Shown one piece after another: positions 16,056 to 23,547 of a DNA stretch of 28,192 nt. Under the pieces are notes generated by a model. The model did no database searches. It saw nothing but the letters and a program-made list of their open reading frames with translations, and had not been told where the DNA came from. Within the stretch, counting starts at the first letter, position 1, and every line of letters starts with the position of its first letter. The stretch is from CAYRGQ01 sp964444885 (GTDB lineage Bacteria > Bacteroidota > Bacteroidia > Sphingobacteriales > Sphingobacteriaceae): contig CAYUIZ010000028.1 of the NCBI GenBank assembly GCA_964444885.1, forward strand, positions 1 to 28,192. Direction: 5' to 3'. The position numbers and the translations under genes are program-made.

Positions 16056-17888
16056 ATGGCGAGAGCAAGGCTAAATAGTGGAAATACCGCACCGACGGAA
16101 TTGCCCAAATCAAATATCAACCGGACAACGTTGGCGCGCGCCGCCAAACTGCTGGCCTACCTGCGCCCGTATCGTGCCAAGTTTGTGGTGGCGATGGTCT
16201 GTCTCTTCCTGTCCAGCCTGACGGCGTTGACTTTCCCGGGGCTTCTGGGATCGATGCTTGATGCCGCGCAAGGCCGGCAAACCTATACTTGGCTGCCAGC
16301 GAGCATCCGCACGATTGGGCTGATTTCTTTTGCCATCTTGTTCGTGCAGTCGATCGTTTCCTTCATCCGGGTCCGTTTGTTTGTTGAGGTGGCCGAGAAA
16401 TCCCTGGCAGACCTGCGCCGGGATTCCTATTACAAGCTGATTACCATGCCGATGGATTTTTTTGCCAACCGGCGCGTGGGCGAGCTGAACAGCCGCCTAT
16501 CGGCCGATTTGTCGCAGATACAAGATACCATTACGTCGACCGTGGCCGAGCTGGTCCGGCAAGTGACGTTTTTCGGGGGCGGGGTCGTGTTGCTTTTCAT
16601 TGTCTCGGGCAAGCTGACCTTGCTTAACTTGGCCATCCTACCCCTGTTAGTGGTTACCGCGGTGGTCTTCGGCCGGTTTATCCGCAATCTGTCCCGCCAG
16701 GCCCAGGACCAGTTGGCCGAGTCAAATACCATCCTGCAGGAAACCCTGCAGGGTATCAGCAACGTCAAGGCCTTTGTCAATGAATCGTACGAAGCGCGCC
16801 GCTATTCCAACTCGTTGCAATCCGTGGTGCGTATCGCCGTCAAAGGCGCCACCTTCCGGGGTGTCTTCGCTTCGTTTATTATCTTTTGCCTCTTTGGTGC
16901 AGTGGTCGCTGTCATCTGGTACGGGTCTACACTGGTGGCGGCGGGGGAAATTTCCGTGGGTGACCTGACGACCTATATCCTCTACTCGATTTTCGTGGCG
17001 GGGTCTATGGGCAGCTTTCCAGACCTCTACGCTAACTTGCAGAAAGCCGTTGGTGCCAGCGAGCGGGTGATGGAGATTCTCGAAGACCAGGAAGAAGACG
17101 CCAAATTGCTCGACCAAAATAACCGCGTGACCAACCGGATCAGTGGCGACGTGAGTTTCGAAGCGGTCACTTTCGCCTACCCATCGCGCAAGGAGGTTGT
17201 CGTACTGAAGGAGGTTTCATTCTATGTTCCGGCGGGCAAGAAGATAGCCATTGTCGGGCCGAGTGGCACGGGCAAGTCGACCATCGCGTCGCTGATTCTC
17301 CAGTTTTACAAGCCTGACGGAGGCGTCATCCGTTTCGGCGGCCGCGATGCAAGCCATTACGCACTTTCGGATATTCGGCATCAGGTCGCCATCGTGCCGC
17401 AGGATGTGCTGCTCTTTGGAGGCAGTATTCGCGAGAACATCGGCTACGGACGCCTTTCGGCCAGTGAAGATGAAATCATCGAAGCGGCTAAGCAGGCGAA
17501 TGCGCATAACTTTATCATGGACCTTCCTGAGGCGTATGGCACCTTGGTGGGCGAGCGTGGCGTGAAATTATCCGGCGGGCAGCGGCAGCGTATAGCCATT
17601 GCACGCGCGCTGCTGAAGGATCCGGCCATCCTTATTCTGGATGAGGCCACTTCGTCCCTGGATTCCGAATCGGAACGCCTGGTGCAGCTCGCCTTGGAAG
17701 AGCTCATGCGAAACCGTACGTCTATCATCATTGCCCACCGATTGTCCACGATCCGCGAAGCAGACCAGATCATCGTGGTCGATGATGGGCGGATTATCGC
17801 TTCCGGAACGCATGACGAGCTGATGGCGCAAGACCAAGGGCTGTACCAGCACTTGTATCACCTGCAACTCGCCGAACGGCAAGCATAA
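16056..17888 (+). CDS. ABC-type exporter half-transporter (MsbA/lipid-multidrug type)
   Basis: Predicted 610 residues: a six-helix membrane domain (about 30-340) fused to an ATPase domain (about 365-605). ATPase motifs: Walker A GPSGTGKST at 401-409, signature LSGGQRQ at 505-511, Walker B ILILDE ending at Glu530, and switch His561 in IIAHRLST. All catalytic residues are present. The half-transporter works as a homodimer or heterodimer in the inner membrane; MsbA-like members flip lipid A, others export drugs or peptides. No partner half-transporter and no processing peptidase domain is seen, so the substrate stays open. The start MARAR fits family members in this phylum. It stands alone in its transcription unit. 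Confidence 0.93.
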   Translation: MARARLNSGNTAPTELPKSNINRTTLARAAKLLAYLRPYRAKFVVAMVCLFLSSLTALTFPGLLGSMLDAAQGRQTYTWLPASIRTIGLISFAILFVQSIVSFIRVRLFVEVAEKSLADLRRDSYYKLITMPMDFFANRRVGELNSRLSADLSQIQDTITSTVAELVRQVTFFGGGVVLLFIVSGKLTLLNLAILPLLVVTAVVFGRFIRNLSRQAQDQLAESNTILQETLQGISNVKAFVNESYEARRYSNSLQSVVRIAVKGATFRGVFASFIIFCLFGAVVAVIWYGSTLVAAGEISVGDLTTYILYSIFVAGSMGSFPDLYANLQKAVGASERVMEILEDQEEDAKLLDQNNRVTNRISGDVSFEAVTFAYPSRKEVVVLKEVSFYVPAGKKIAIVGPSGTGKSTIASLILQFYKPDGGVIRFGGRDASHYALSDIRHQVAIVPQDVLLFGGSIRENIGYGRLSASEDEIIEAAKQANAHNFIMDLPEAYGTLVGERGVKLSGGQRQRIAIARALLKDPAILILDEATSSLDSESERLVQLALEELMRNRTSIIIAHRLSTIREADQIIVVDDGRIIASGTHDELMAQDQGLYQHLYHLQLAERQA

Positions 17889-18098
17889 TCCGCAAACTTT
17901 TTTTTTCGTTTCTTGTTATTAACGTGGGTGGGGAACTAGGCTCCCGGCCGGGCGACGCAGTATTTTTTTTTCGAGGGACAAACAATTTGGCGCTTCCGTT
18001 ACTTTGTAATAGTAGAATAAGGAAAGATATGATAACGAAAAAAGTGAATACGCATGAAGAAGGGTAAAAAGATTAACACGATAAAAAAGGAGAAAGCA

Positions 18099-18431
18099 AT
18101 GGCAACAAAGAAAAGCATAGTAACATTCGCATTGGCAGGATTGGCTGTCGGAACGGCGGCATATTTCCTGTTTGGAACGAAAGAAGGCAAAAAACAGCTG
18201 GACTGCGCTGGGGACAACTTCCGGAAGCTTTCGGGGACACTGCGCGAGCGGACCCGCGAAGGTGCTGAACGGGCATCCCGCATCGTTGACCGTGCTGGGC
18301 GCGACATCAGCGAATTGGCCGAACGCGTGAAGGATTACAGCAAAGGTTACTTGGATGGTGCGGAGGAAGCGGCGGATAAGCTTTCCAAGGAAGCCAAGGC
18401 AAAAGTAAAGCGCGCCACCCGCAAAGCCTAA
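18099..18431 (+). CDS. YtxH-domain protein
   Basis: Predicted 110 residues. A single N-terminal membrane helix with the YtxH signature (FALAGLAVGTAAYFLFGTKEGKK) is followed by a long charged amphipathic helix region ending in a lysine- and arginine-rich tail. The family is small, often stress-linked in Gram-positive bacteria and common in Bacteroidota, with no defined biochemical activity. I chose the ATG at 18099 because a strong purine-rich site (AGGAG, 18089-18093) lies 5 bases upstream and the family starts there; an in-frame ATG at 18054 would add a 15-residue basic leader. A semi-consensus -7 box (TTACTTTG, 17999-18006) is about 90 bases upstream. Confidence 0.85.
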   Translation: MATKKSIVTFALAGLAVGTAAYFLFGTKEGKKQLDCAGDNFRKLSGTLRERTREGAERASRIVDRAGRDISELAERVKDYSKGYLDGAEEAADKLSKEAKAKVKRATRKA

Positions 18432-18455
18432 CAGTACCCGCTAATGCTGGGACGG

Positions 18456-18486
18456 AGCCCGGCGCCACGGTATGTGGTGTCGGGCT
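18456..18486 (+). terminator. Long stem-loop after the YtxH gene, probable terminator
   Basis: A 13-bp stem (18456-18468 with 18474-18486, two G-U pairs) closes a 5-base loop 24 bases after the stop codon. The following tract is only TCTTCGTT, so termination by a U-run would be weak. It may instead act as a transcript-end stabiliser. Confidence 0.55.
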
Positions 18487-18614
18487 TCTTCGTTGGCAGG
18501 CCGGTACGCGGGCTGCAACGCGCGGCGAACTGCAGGTTGCCGGCCGGGCAGCATGGCTTCTTGCCAAAAAACACGTACTTTCGTGCTGGTAACTGACCAT
18601 CAACTCCAACAGCA

Positions 18615-19121
18615 ATGGCCCTGCGCATCAAACACAGCTACGAAACCTTTGTTGAGCAATTTTTGAATGCCGACGTCTGGGTCGTGTGCCCCGGCTGCCA
18701 GCAGCAGGCTATCGTGCGCGCCGCGGCGGCCATGGCCGCAATGAACACGGCTGATGCGGCCCGTGTAGTCTGCGTGCACTGCGGGTATAGCAAGCATTTA
18801 ACCAACGCCCCGCGCTTCACCCTGCGCACCACGAACGCCCGTTACATGAATAAGGGCTACTATGTGGTGGGGAGCGCGGTAGACCCGCTGTTCCATTTGC
18901 CCTTGTGGCTACAAAAAGATTATGGCAATGAGGTGTTATGGGCTTATAATCCCGCGCATTTGGCCTTTCTCCGGAGCCACATCGGCGCCAAGCTGCGGGA
19001 ACGCGGAAACGAAGAAATCACCAACCGAAGCCTGGGCAGCCGCTTGCCCCGCTGGATGACATCAGAGAAGAACCGAACGGCACTGCTGAAGTTAATCGGC
19101 GAACTTGAGACTAAAATTTAG
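18615..19121 (+). CDS. Conserved zinc-ribbon-like protein of unknown function
   Basis: Predicted 168 residues, no signal peptide. Two CxxC pairs, Cys25/Cys28 (VVCPGCQ) and Cys53/Cys56 (VVCVHCGYSK), are spaced as in a zinc ribbon. The second half has the pattern DPLFHLPLWLQ, then NEVLWAYNPAHLAFLRSHIGAKLRER, then SLGSRLPRWMTSEKNRTALLKLI. I recall similar unnamed proteins in other phyla, including Actinobacteria, where an extra Cys-Cys pair follows the PLWLQ segment; here that position reads KDYGNEVLWAY with no cysteine. The function is unknown. Zinc binding is inferred from the cysteines. It is not tightly linked to either neighbour. Confidence 0.75.
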   Translation: MALRIKHSYETFVEQFLNADVWVVCPGCQQQAIVRAAAAMAAMNTADAARVVCVHCGYSKHLTNAPRFTLRTTNARYMNKGYYVVGSAVDPLFHLPLWLQKDYGNEVLWAYNPAHLAFLRSHIGAKLRERGNEEITNRSLGSRLPRWMTSEKNRTALLKLIGELETKI

Positions 19122-19182
19122 GCCCGCCTGCCTTCCAGACAAAGCATAATCATGGCCTAACATCCGGGTAACACGTGTACCA

Positions 19183-19215
19183 TACTTTTGGGCGATCCCC
19201 GCCGCGGGGCAAGAA
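19183..19215 (+). promoter_or_regulatory. Relic promoter and hairpin of the decayed metallophosphoesterase gene
   Basis: TACTTTTG at 19183-19190 is a perfect TAnnTTTG match. About seven bases later CCCCG pairs with CGGGG around a CCG loop (about 19197-19209). The truncated gene starts at 19227. The arrangement matches that of intact genes in the window. Confidence 0.4.
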
Positions 19216-19226
19216 ACCAAAATAAT

Positions 19227-19427
19227 ATGGCTATGCAAAGGCGCGAAGTCGACCTCGTTATCCTCTCCGACGTACACTGGGGAACGTACCGCTGCTACGC
19301 CCACGCATCTACCGCTTCGATCCCGCCACGTGCCCGGTTTCGGACGGATGACGGCGACGGTGCTCATGCCATCAACAGCAAACTAGATATCGATTTGCTG
19401 CTGGCGGCGTTCCGTGCGGAAGGGTAG
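19227..19427 (+). pseudogene. 5' remnant of an LpxH-like metallophosphoesterase gene
   Basis: The first 27 codons read like the start of Bacteroidota UDP-2,3-diacylglucosamine hydrolase-like metallophosphoesterases: REVDLVILSDVHWGTYRCYAHA, where the family usually has SDVHLGTYGCHA. The first metal-binding motif (D-x-H) is present. After about 19307 the similarity stops. The remaining 39 codons up to the stop at 19427 match nothing I recognise, and the other motifs (GD, GNHD, H-x-H) are absent in all frames before the next gene. This is therefore a truncation, not a simple frameshift. The recognition is from memory of the family, so it needs alignment. The rest of 19122-19528 shows no other gene. 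Confidence 0.5.
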
Positions 19428-19528
19428 GGTCTTTTACTTAACGTGTTTGCCCTGGCGAAACCGTTGGCACCTGCCCGTTTTTCAGTCAAATTGTCTTATA
19501 CTTGTGCCTCCAAAACACAGGGCAGGAT

Positions 19529-20509
19529 ATGATCGACCAATTTCGGAAATACACGCAGCTCAACATCTTGTTGCTTACCGTTTTTGGGGCCTTGCTTTGT
19601 TTCGGCGCGTTCCTGCATCTGCCTGACGGCCTGGTTCCGGTGTTCTTCGAGCCGGCGTTGGCCAACTTGGTCGGGCAGCCCACAGCCAATACGCTGGGAC
19701 CCGAGGCGAACGTGCTCCTCACGCTGGCGTTTACCATAGCGCAGGCGTTTATCTTCAACGCTGTCGCTAACAGTTTTGGGCTCATGGGTAAGCCGAGCTA
19801 CCTGCTTGCGCTGATGTACGTTACGCTGGCTAGCCTGCTGTTGCCATTTTTGGTGCTGTCACCTATCATCATTTGTAATTTTATATCGATCCTGCTCATT
19901 CATAAGTTGTTGCGGCTTTATCGTTCGGCAGATGTAAAGGACGTTATGTTTGATCTGGGCTTAATTGTGGCATTGGGCTCCCTCATTTATTTTCCGTTCA
20001 TTGCCATGTTGGGTTTGCTGTGGATCAGCCTGTACCTATTCCGCCCGTTTAGCTGGCGCGAATGGGTGATTCCGCTCATCGGTTTCGCGACCGTGTATTT
20101 CCTCTTGGGGGTTGTATACTTTCTCACCGACCGCATGGACGAGTTCTATGCCGTGTGGGCACCGTTTTCCCACGCGCTTCCCACATCCATAGACATGAAC
20201 AACTATGACGCGATCGTGCTGGCGCCAGTGGCACTGATCCTCGTCCTGTTTCTCTCGGTGCTCCAGCGCTTGTTCTCTAAAAACGTGGTGCACGTTCGCA
20301 AGACCGTAATCATGCTTTTCTACATGGTTTTGATCGTCGTCGGTTCCTTTTATCTCAATCGCGAACTCGATGTCAATCATTTCTTCTTAGCGGTGCCACC
20401 GCTGGCTATATATACCGCCTATTATTTTGCCCTCGCCACCAAGCGCTGGTTTTACGAGAGCGCCTTTGCGCTTTTGGTGATCACGATTATCGTCTTCCAA
20501 TACTTCTAA
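19529..20509 (+). CDS. DUF6427-family multi-pass membrane protein
   Basis: Predicted 326 residues from the ATG at 19529 (MIDQFRKYTQLNILLLTVFG). About eight to nine hydrophobic helices span the protein, with conserved-looking segments NSFGLMGKPSYLLALMYVTLASLL, SPIIICNFISILLIHKLLRLYR, FDLGLIVALGSLIYFPF and LLWISLYLFRPFSWREWVIPLIG. The pattern matches a Bacteroidota-restricted family of uncharacterised inner-membrane proteins. The in-frame ATG at 19502 would add nine unlikely residues. Its neighbours do not suggest a role, although the family is often near envelope or lipid genes. The function is unknown. Confidence 0.8.
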   Translation: MIDQFRKYTQLNILLLTVFGALLCFGAFLHLPDGLVPVFFEPALANLVGQPTANTLGPEANVLLTLAFTIAQAFIFNAVANSFGLMGKPSYLLALMYVTLASLLLPFLVLSPIIICNFISILLIHKLLRLYRSADVKDVMFDLGLIVALGSLIYFPFIAMLGLLWISLYLFRPFSWREWVIPLIGFATVYFLLGVVYFLTDRMDEFYAVWAPFSHALPTSIDMNNYDAIVLAPVALILVLFLSVLQRLFSKNVVHVRKTVIMLFYMVLIVVGSFYLNRELDVNHFFLAVPPLAIYTAYYFALATKRWFYESAFALLVITIIVFQYF

Positions 20510-20575
20510 GGTTGTCAGGTACAGTCATTTAACCTTTTTTAACAAAATCTAAGCCCGCAGGTAGTAAAAAATAAA

Positions 20576-20583
20576 TAGCTTTG
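20576..20583 (+). promoter_or_regulatory. -7 box of purQ
   Basis: TAGCTTTG is a perfect TAnnTTTG match. It places the transcript start near 20588-20590, giving a leader of about 100 bases before the purQ ATG. No -33 TTG is visible 17-23 bases upstream. Confidence 0.5.
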
Positions 20584-20593
20584 CATACAATTT

Positions 20594-20664
20594 GAGTGCG
20601 TGCAAGCGATGAAATCCCCGCTTTGGAAGAGCGGGGAACAGGCTGCACCCACAATGGTTTTTTG
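20594..20664 (+). promoter_or_regulatory. Structured leader RNA upstream of purQ, possible cis-regulatory element
   Basis: Two nested stems can be drawn. The outer stem pairs GTGCGTGCA (20596-20604) with TGCACCCAC (20644-20652), with one C-C mismatch, extended inside by GC-GC. The inner stem pairs CCCCGCT (20616-20622) with AGCGGGG (20630-20636) around a TTGGAAG loop. Between them is a purine-rich internal loop (GATGAAAT facing AACAG). A run of six T lies at 20658-20663. The purine-biosynthesis context makes a riboswitch or attenuator possible, but it matches no riboswitch class I know. A small RNA gene is the alternative. Confidence 0.5.
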
Positions 20665-20686
20665 TTAAATAAGGAGTGAATTAAAC

Positions 20687-21385
20687 ATGAAATTTGGCGT
20701 TGTCATTTTCCCGGGTTCCAACTGTGACGAGGACATCATTTACGTGCTGGAAACGATTATGGGGCAGGAGGTCGTTCGCTTGTGGCACAAGGACCACGAT
20801 CTTCAGGGAGCAGAGTTTATCGTCTTGCCGGGCGGGTTTTCCTACGGCGATTACCTGCGGTCGGGCGCGATAGCGCGCTTTTCGCCGATTATGCAGGAGA
20901 TTGTCGCGTATGCCAACCAAGGTGGGTACTTGATGGGAATCTGCAACGGCTTCCAGATTCTGGCCGAGGCCGGACTGGTACCGGGCGCACTTCTGTACAA
21001 CAAGAACCGGAAGTTTATCTGCGAAAATACATACATCAAGGCGGCGACGACGAATTCGCTAGTGACACGGCAGCTCGATCCGCAGCAAGCGCTCAAGATT
21101 CCTATCGCCCACGGCGAAGGAAATTTCTTTGCCGATCCGGATACGTTAAAGGGTATTCAGGACAATGACCAAGTTCTCTTCAGGTATTGCGATGCGCAGG
21201 GCAACCTGACCGACGAGGCCAACCTCAACGGGTCGATAGACAATATCGCTGGCGTGTGCAACAAAAACCGGAACGTCTTCGGCATGATGCCGCACCCCGA
21301 GCGGGCTGCCGACAGCGTGTTGGCCAACCAGGACGGACTGGGCATTTTTGAATCCATTTTGAATACAACCTCCATCGGGGTTTAA
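20687..21385 (+). CDS. purQ: Phosphoribosylformylglycinamidine synthase subunit PurQ (glutamine amidotransferase)
   Basis: Predicted 232 residues, normal for stand-alone PurQ. It is a class I glutamine amidotransferase: nucleophile Cys86 in GICNGFQIL, oxyanion segment LPGGFSYGDYLRSGAIA, substrate-channel motif PIAHGEGNF, and the triad partners His203 and Glu205 in MMPHPERA. It hydrolyses glutamine and passes ammonia to PurL, which with PurS makes formylglycinamidine ribonucleotide in the fourth step of de novo purine synthesis. A good ribosome-binding site (AAGGAGTG, 20671-20678) lies before the ATG. Neither purL nor purS is in this window. The following gene starts 51 bases later and is unrelated in function. 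Confidence 0.96.
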   Translation: MKFGVVIFPGSNCDEDIIYVLETIMGQEVVRLWHKDHDLQGAEFIVLPGGFSYGDYLRSGAIARFSPIMQEIVAYANQGGYLMGICNGFQILAEAGLVPGALLYNKNRKFICENTYIKAATTNSLVTRQLDPQQALKIPIAHGEGNFFADPDTLKGIQDNDQVLFRYCDAQGNLTDEANLNGSIDNIAGVCNKNRNVFGMMPHPERAADSVLANQDGLGIFESILNTTSIGV

Positions 21386-21390
21386 AAAAA

Positions 21391-21418
21391 CCGATGCAAT
21401 CGGCTTCCGCCTTGGCGG
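21391..21418. repeat. Two adjacent hairpins between purQ and the outer-membrane protein gene
   Basis: CCGAT (21391-21395) pairs with ATCGG (21399-21403), and CCGCC (21407-21411) pairs with GGCGG (21414-21418). The seven A before the first hairpin mean that, on the minus strand, it reads as a hairpin followed by a T-run, that is, a terminator facing leftward. On the plus strand there is no T-run. Confidence 0.5.
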
Positions 21419-21436
21419 CAGCATTCATGGTATTAT

Positions 21437-22738
21437 ATGTATTTACACAGACTTTCCTTACTGACCGTTCTTTTTTTGCTGGGTACCGTACAGTGGGCTG
21501 CCGCGCAACGCGCCACCACGAGTTCGCCCTATTCGCGCTTCGGCATTGGCGAGCTACGCGGAGACCTTTTGCCCCAAACCCGGGGTATGGGGGGCATCGC
21601 TACGGGTGTACGCTACTTAGGCGGCTACAGCAACCTCAACGTGGCTAACCCCGCATCGTACTCTGCGCTGCACATGACGACGATGGACGCGGGTGTTTTT
21701 GGCAACATCACCCAGCTGAGCAACAGCCAGCGCAGTGAGAACGGCTACAACTTTGCCCTCAGCCACATCAATTTTGGCATTCCCTTTTCGCAACGTGCCG
21801 GCGGGATGAGCTTTGGTGTCATGCCGTATTCGGACATGGGATACAGCTATGCGGTGCCGGGTAGCATAGACACGTTGGATGTGCAGTCCGTATATAACGG
21901 ATCGGGCGGCACTTCGAAGGCTTACCTGGGCTATGGCGTGCAACTCAACCGGAATTTCAGCGTCGGGTTCAACGTCTCGTACATATTTGGGTCCCTATCC
22001 AACGTCCGCACCTTAGAGCTGCCAGACGACGTGGCCGCGCTCAACACGCGCATCGATGACCGCCGCTATATCAATGGGCTTTCCTACGACTACGGTGCGC
22101 AGTATTTCAAGCCGTTTGGCGACAATTGGAGCCTGACCATCGGTTATGCCGGTACGGCAGGATCGCCGTTGAACGTCAAATCGTCACGAACAATAACACG
22201 TACGCCGACCAGCGCGGCAGCCGATGAAGAAAACATTCCTACCGATTCATTGGGCGTTATCGACGGCGCTACCCGAAAGATTGGCATGCCGATGAAACAC
22301 AGCCTAGGTTTTACGTTAGCCAACTCAAACAAATGGCTGGTAGGTGCCGATTTCAACTACGGGCAATGGTCTGATTTTAGGGAGGGTGATCTCAACCCAG
22401 GCCTTACGGACAGCTACGGCTTCGCCGTGGGTGCCCAGATCGTGCCGGATATTACGTCGGTACGCTATTACAACGTCATCGACTACCGCGTAGGATTCAA
22501 ATACAACAAATCGTATATCCAGGTTGCGAACCAAGACATTAACCAGATGGCCGTGACCGTTGGCCTTGGTTTCCCGTTGCCGTCCATGTTTGGCGGTTCG
22601 TTCTACAAGATCAACTTTGCGACGGAGCTGGGACAGATGGGATCCGTTTCCCATGGCTTGGTCCGCGAGCGTTACGTCAATTTTAACCTGGGCTTCACGC
22701 TCAACGACCGCTGGTTTAGGCGCAGTTCGTACGACTAA
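21437..22738 (+). CDS. Probable outer-membrane beta-barrel protein
   Basis: Predicted 433 residues. The signal peptide ends near residue 24 (QWAAAQ). The mature protein starts TTSSPYSRFGIGELRGD and is rich in alternating aromatic strands with glycine turns (for example YGVQLNRNFSVGFNVSYIFG, DNWSLTIGYAGTAGSPLNV, YINFNLGF-like ends), consistent with a FadL/OMPP1-like barrel. This gene type commonly precedes lptC in Bacteroidota, and here the gap to lptC is 11 bases. The passenger or substrate is unknown. The ATG at 21437 is chosen because it gives the complete signal peptide. Confidence 0.78.
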   Translation: MYLHRLSLLTVLFLLGTVQWAAAQRATTSSPYSRFGIGELRGDLLPQTRGMGGIATGVRYLGGYSNLNVANPASYSALHMTTMDAGVFGNITQLSNSQRSENGYNFALSHINFGIPFSQRAGGMSFGVMPYSDMGYSYAVPGSIDTLDVQSVYNGSGGTSKAYLGYGVQLNRNFSVGFNVSYIFGSLSNVRTLELPDDVAALNTRIDDRRYINGLSYDYGAQYFKPFGDNWSLTIGYAGTAGSPLNVKSSRTITRTPTSAAADEENIPTDSLGVIDGATRKIGMPMKHSLGFTLANSNKWLVGADFNYGQWSDFREGDLNPGLTDSYGFAVGAQIVPDITSVRYYNVIDYRVGFKYNKSYIQVANQDINQMAVTVGLGFPLPSMFGGSFYKINFATELGQMGSVSHGLVRERYVNFNLGFTLNDRWFRRSSYD

Positions 22739-22749
22739 CGGCTCTTGCC

Positions 22750-23337
22750 ATGCACAGCCGAACCCTCCATATTGCACCGGCTAGGCCCTTCTCCGTTTGG
22801 GGCATGGCGCTCGTGCTGTTGCTGGGGCTCTCGGCCTGTGAAACTGACCTTTCGGAAGTAGACCGCATTGCCTCTATCCAGGAAGAAGAACCGGTCGATA
22901 TCTCTTATGGGATTATGGTCATCTATAGTGACTCTGCCCGGGTCAAGGCTAAGCTGGAGGCGGAAGAGATGCGGCAATACAGCATTGAAGATCCGTATAT
23001 TGAGTTCCAGAAAGGTATCACCATTATTCTCTACGATGAACATGGCGAGGAATCCCAGCGAATAACCTCAGACTACGCGAGGCAATTTGAACAGCGGGGC
23101 ATCACCGAATTCAAAAACAATGTGGTCGTCACGTTGCCTTCAGGAGCCGAAATTCATACGGAAGAAGTTATTCGCGACGAAAATGAGAATATCTATTATA
23201 ACCATGTACCCTTGACCTATTATTCGCCCGACCGCCTGAGTAACTTTCAAGGCTCGTCGTTTCGTTCGGATGGCAACTTCGAAAATATTGACGTCGAAAA
23301 CAGCACCTTCCTGTATGCAACGCCTGCTGAGCGATAG
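22750..23337 (+). CDS. lptC: LPS-export protein LptC, lipoprotein form
   Basis: Predicted 195 residues. The lipobox GLSAC puts the lipid on Cys30, as in Bacteroidota LptC. The OstA-like beta-jellyroll is visible: VIYSDSARVKAKLEAEEMRQY, YIEFQKGITIILYDEHGEE, SDYARQFEQRGITEFKNNVVVTLPSGAEIHTEEVIRDENENIYYN, then a final PDRLSNFQGSSFRSDGNFENI strand pair. LptC receives lipopolysaccharide from the LptBFG transporter at the inner membrane and passes it to LptA. It follows the outer-membrane protein gene by 11 bases and probably shares its promoter. The other lpt genes are elsewhere. Confidence 0.88.
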   Translation: MHSRTLHIAPARPFSVWGMALVLLLGLSACETDLSEVDRIASIQEEEPVDISYGIMVIYSDSARVKAKLEAEEMRQYSIEDPYIEFQKGITIILYDEHGEESQRITSDYARQFEQRGITEFKNNVVVTLPSGAEIHTEEVIRDENENIYYNHVPLTYYSPDRLSNFQGSSFRSDGNFENIDVENSTFLYATPAER

Positions 23338-23452
23338 GCTGGCGCGGTAATGGCCCGAGGCAGGGGGTGCGGCGCTTGATGAGGATGAACGGCGTACGGG
23401 CAACGCAATTTACGCATTTGGAAATTTTATACGTTATTTTTCATAAAAGTTG

Positions 23453-23460
23453 TATCTTGC
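23453..23460 (+). promoter_or_regulatory. Candidate -7 box of the PpiD/SurA-type gene
   Basis: TATCTTGC is a near match to TAnnTTTG and identical to the box before the prenyl synthase gene. A weak pairing of CCTC with GGGG (about 23462-23479) follows it. The ATG is about 88 bases downstream. The 210-base gap 23338-23547 holds no gene. Confidence 0.35.
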
Positions 23461-23547
23461 GCCTCATTTTGAAAAGGGGTATTTTTCAATCTAAAAACAA
23501 CGTATCGGACTAATACTATACGAATTAAAAAAAGGTAACGAGATCTT

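Noticed and set aside
17943..17979. Terminator after the ABC exporter (CCCGGCCGGG palindrome and T-run)
   Set aside because: The palindrome has no room for a loop beyond three pairs and the T-run is about 19 bases away from it.
19092..19367. Minus-strand frame of 91 codons over the decayed region
   Set aside because: It overlaps the end of the zinc-ribbon gene, has no recognisable family and no promoter.
20594..20664. Signal recognition particle RNA (4.5S) as identity of the purQ leader
   Set aside because: There is a GGAA in the apical loop and an AACAG on the 3' side, but the distance from loop to that motif is too long and the conserved SRP internal loop is absent.
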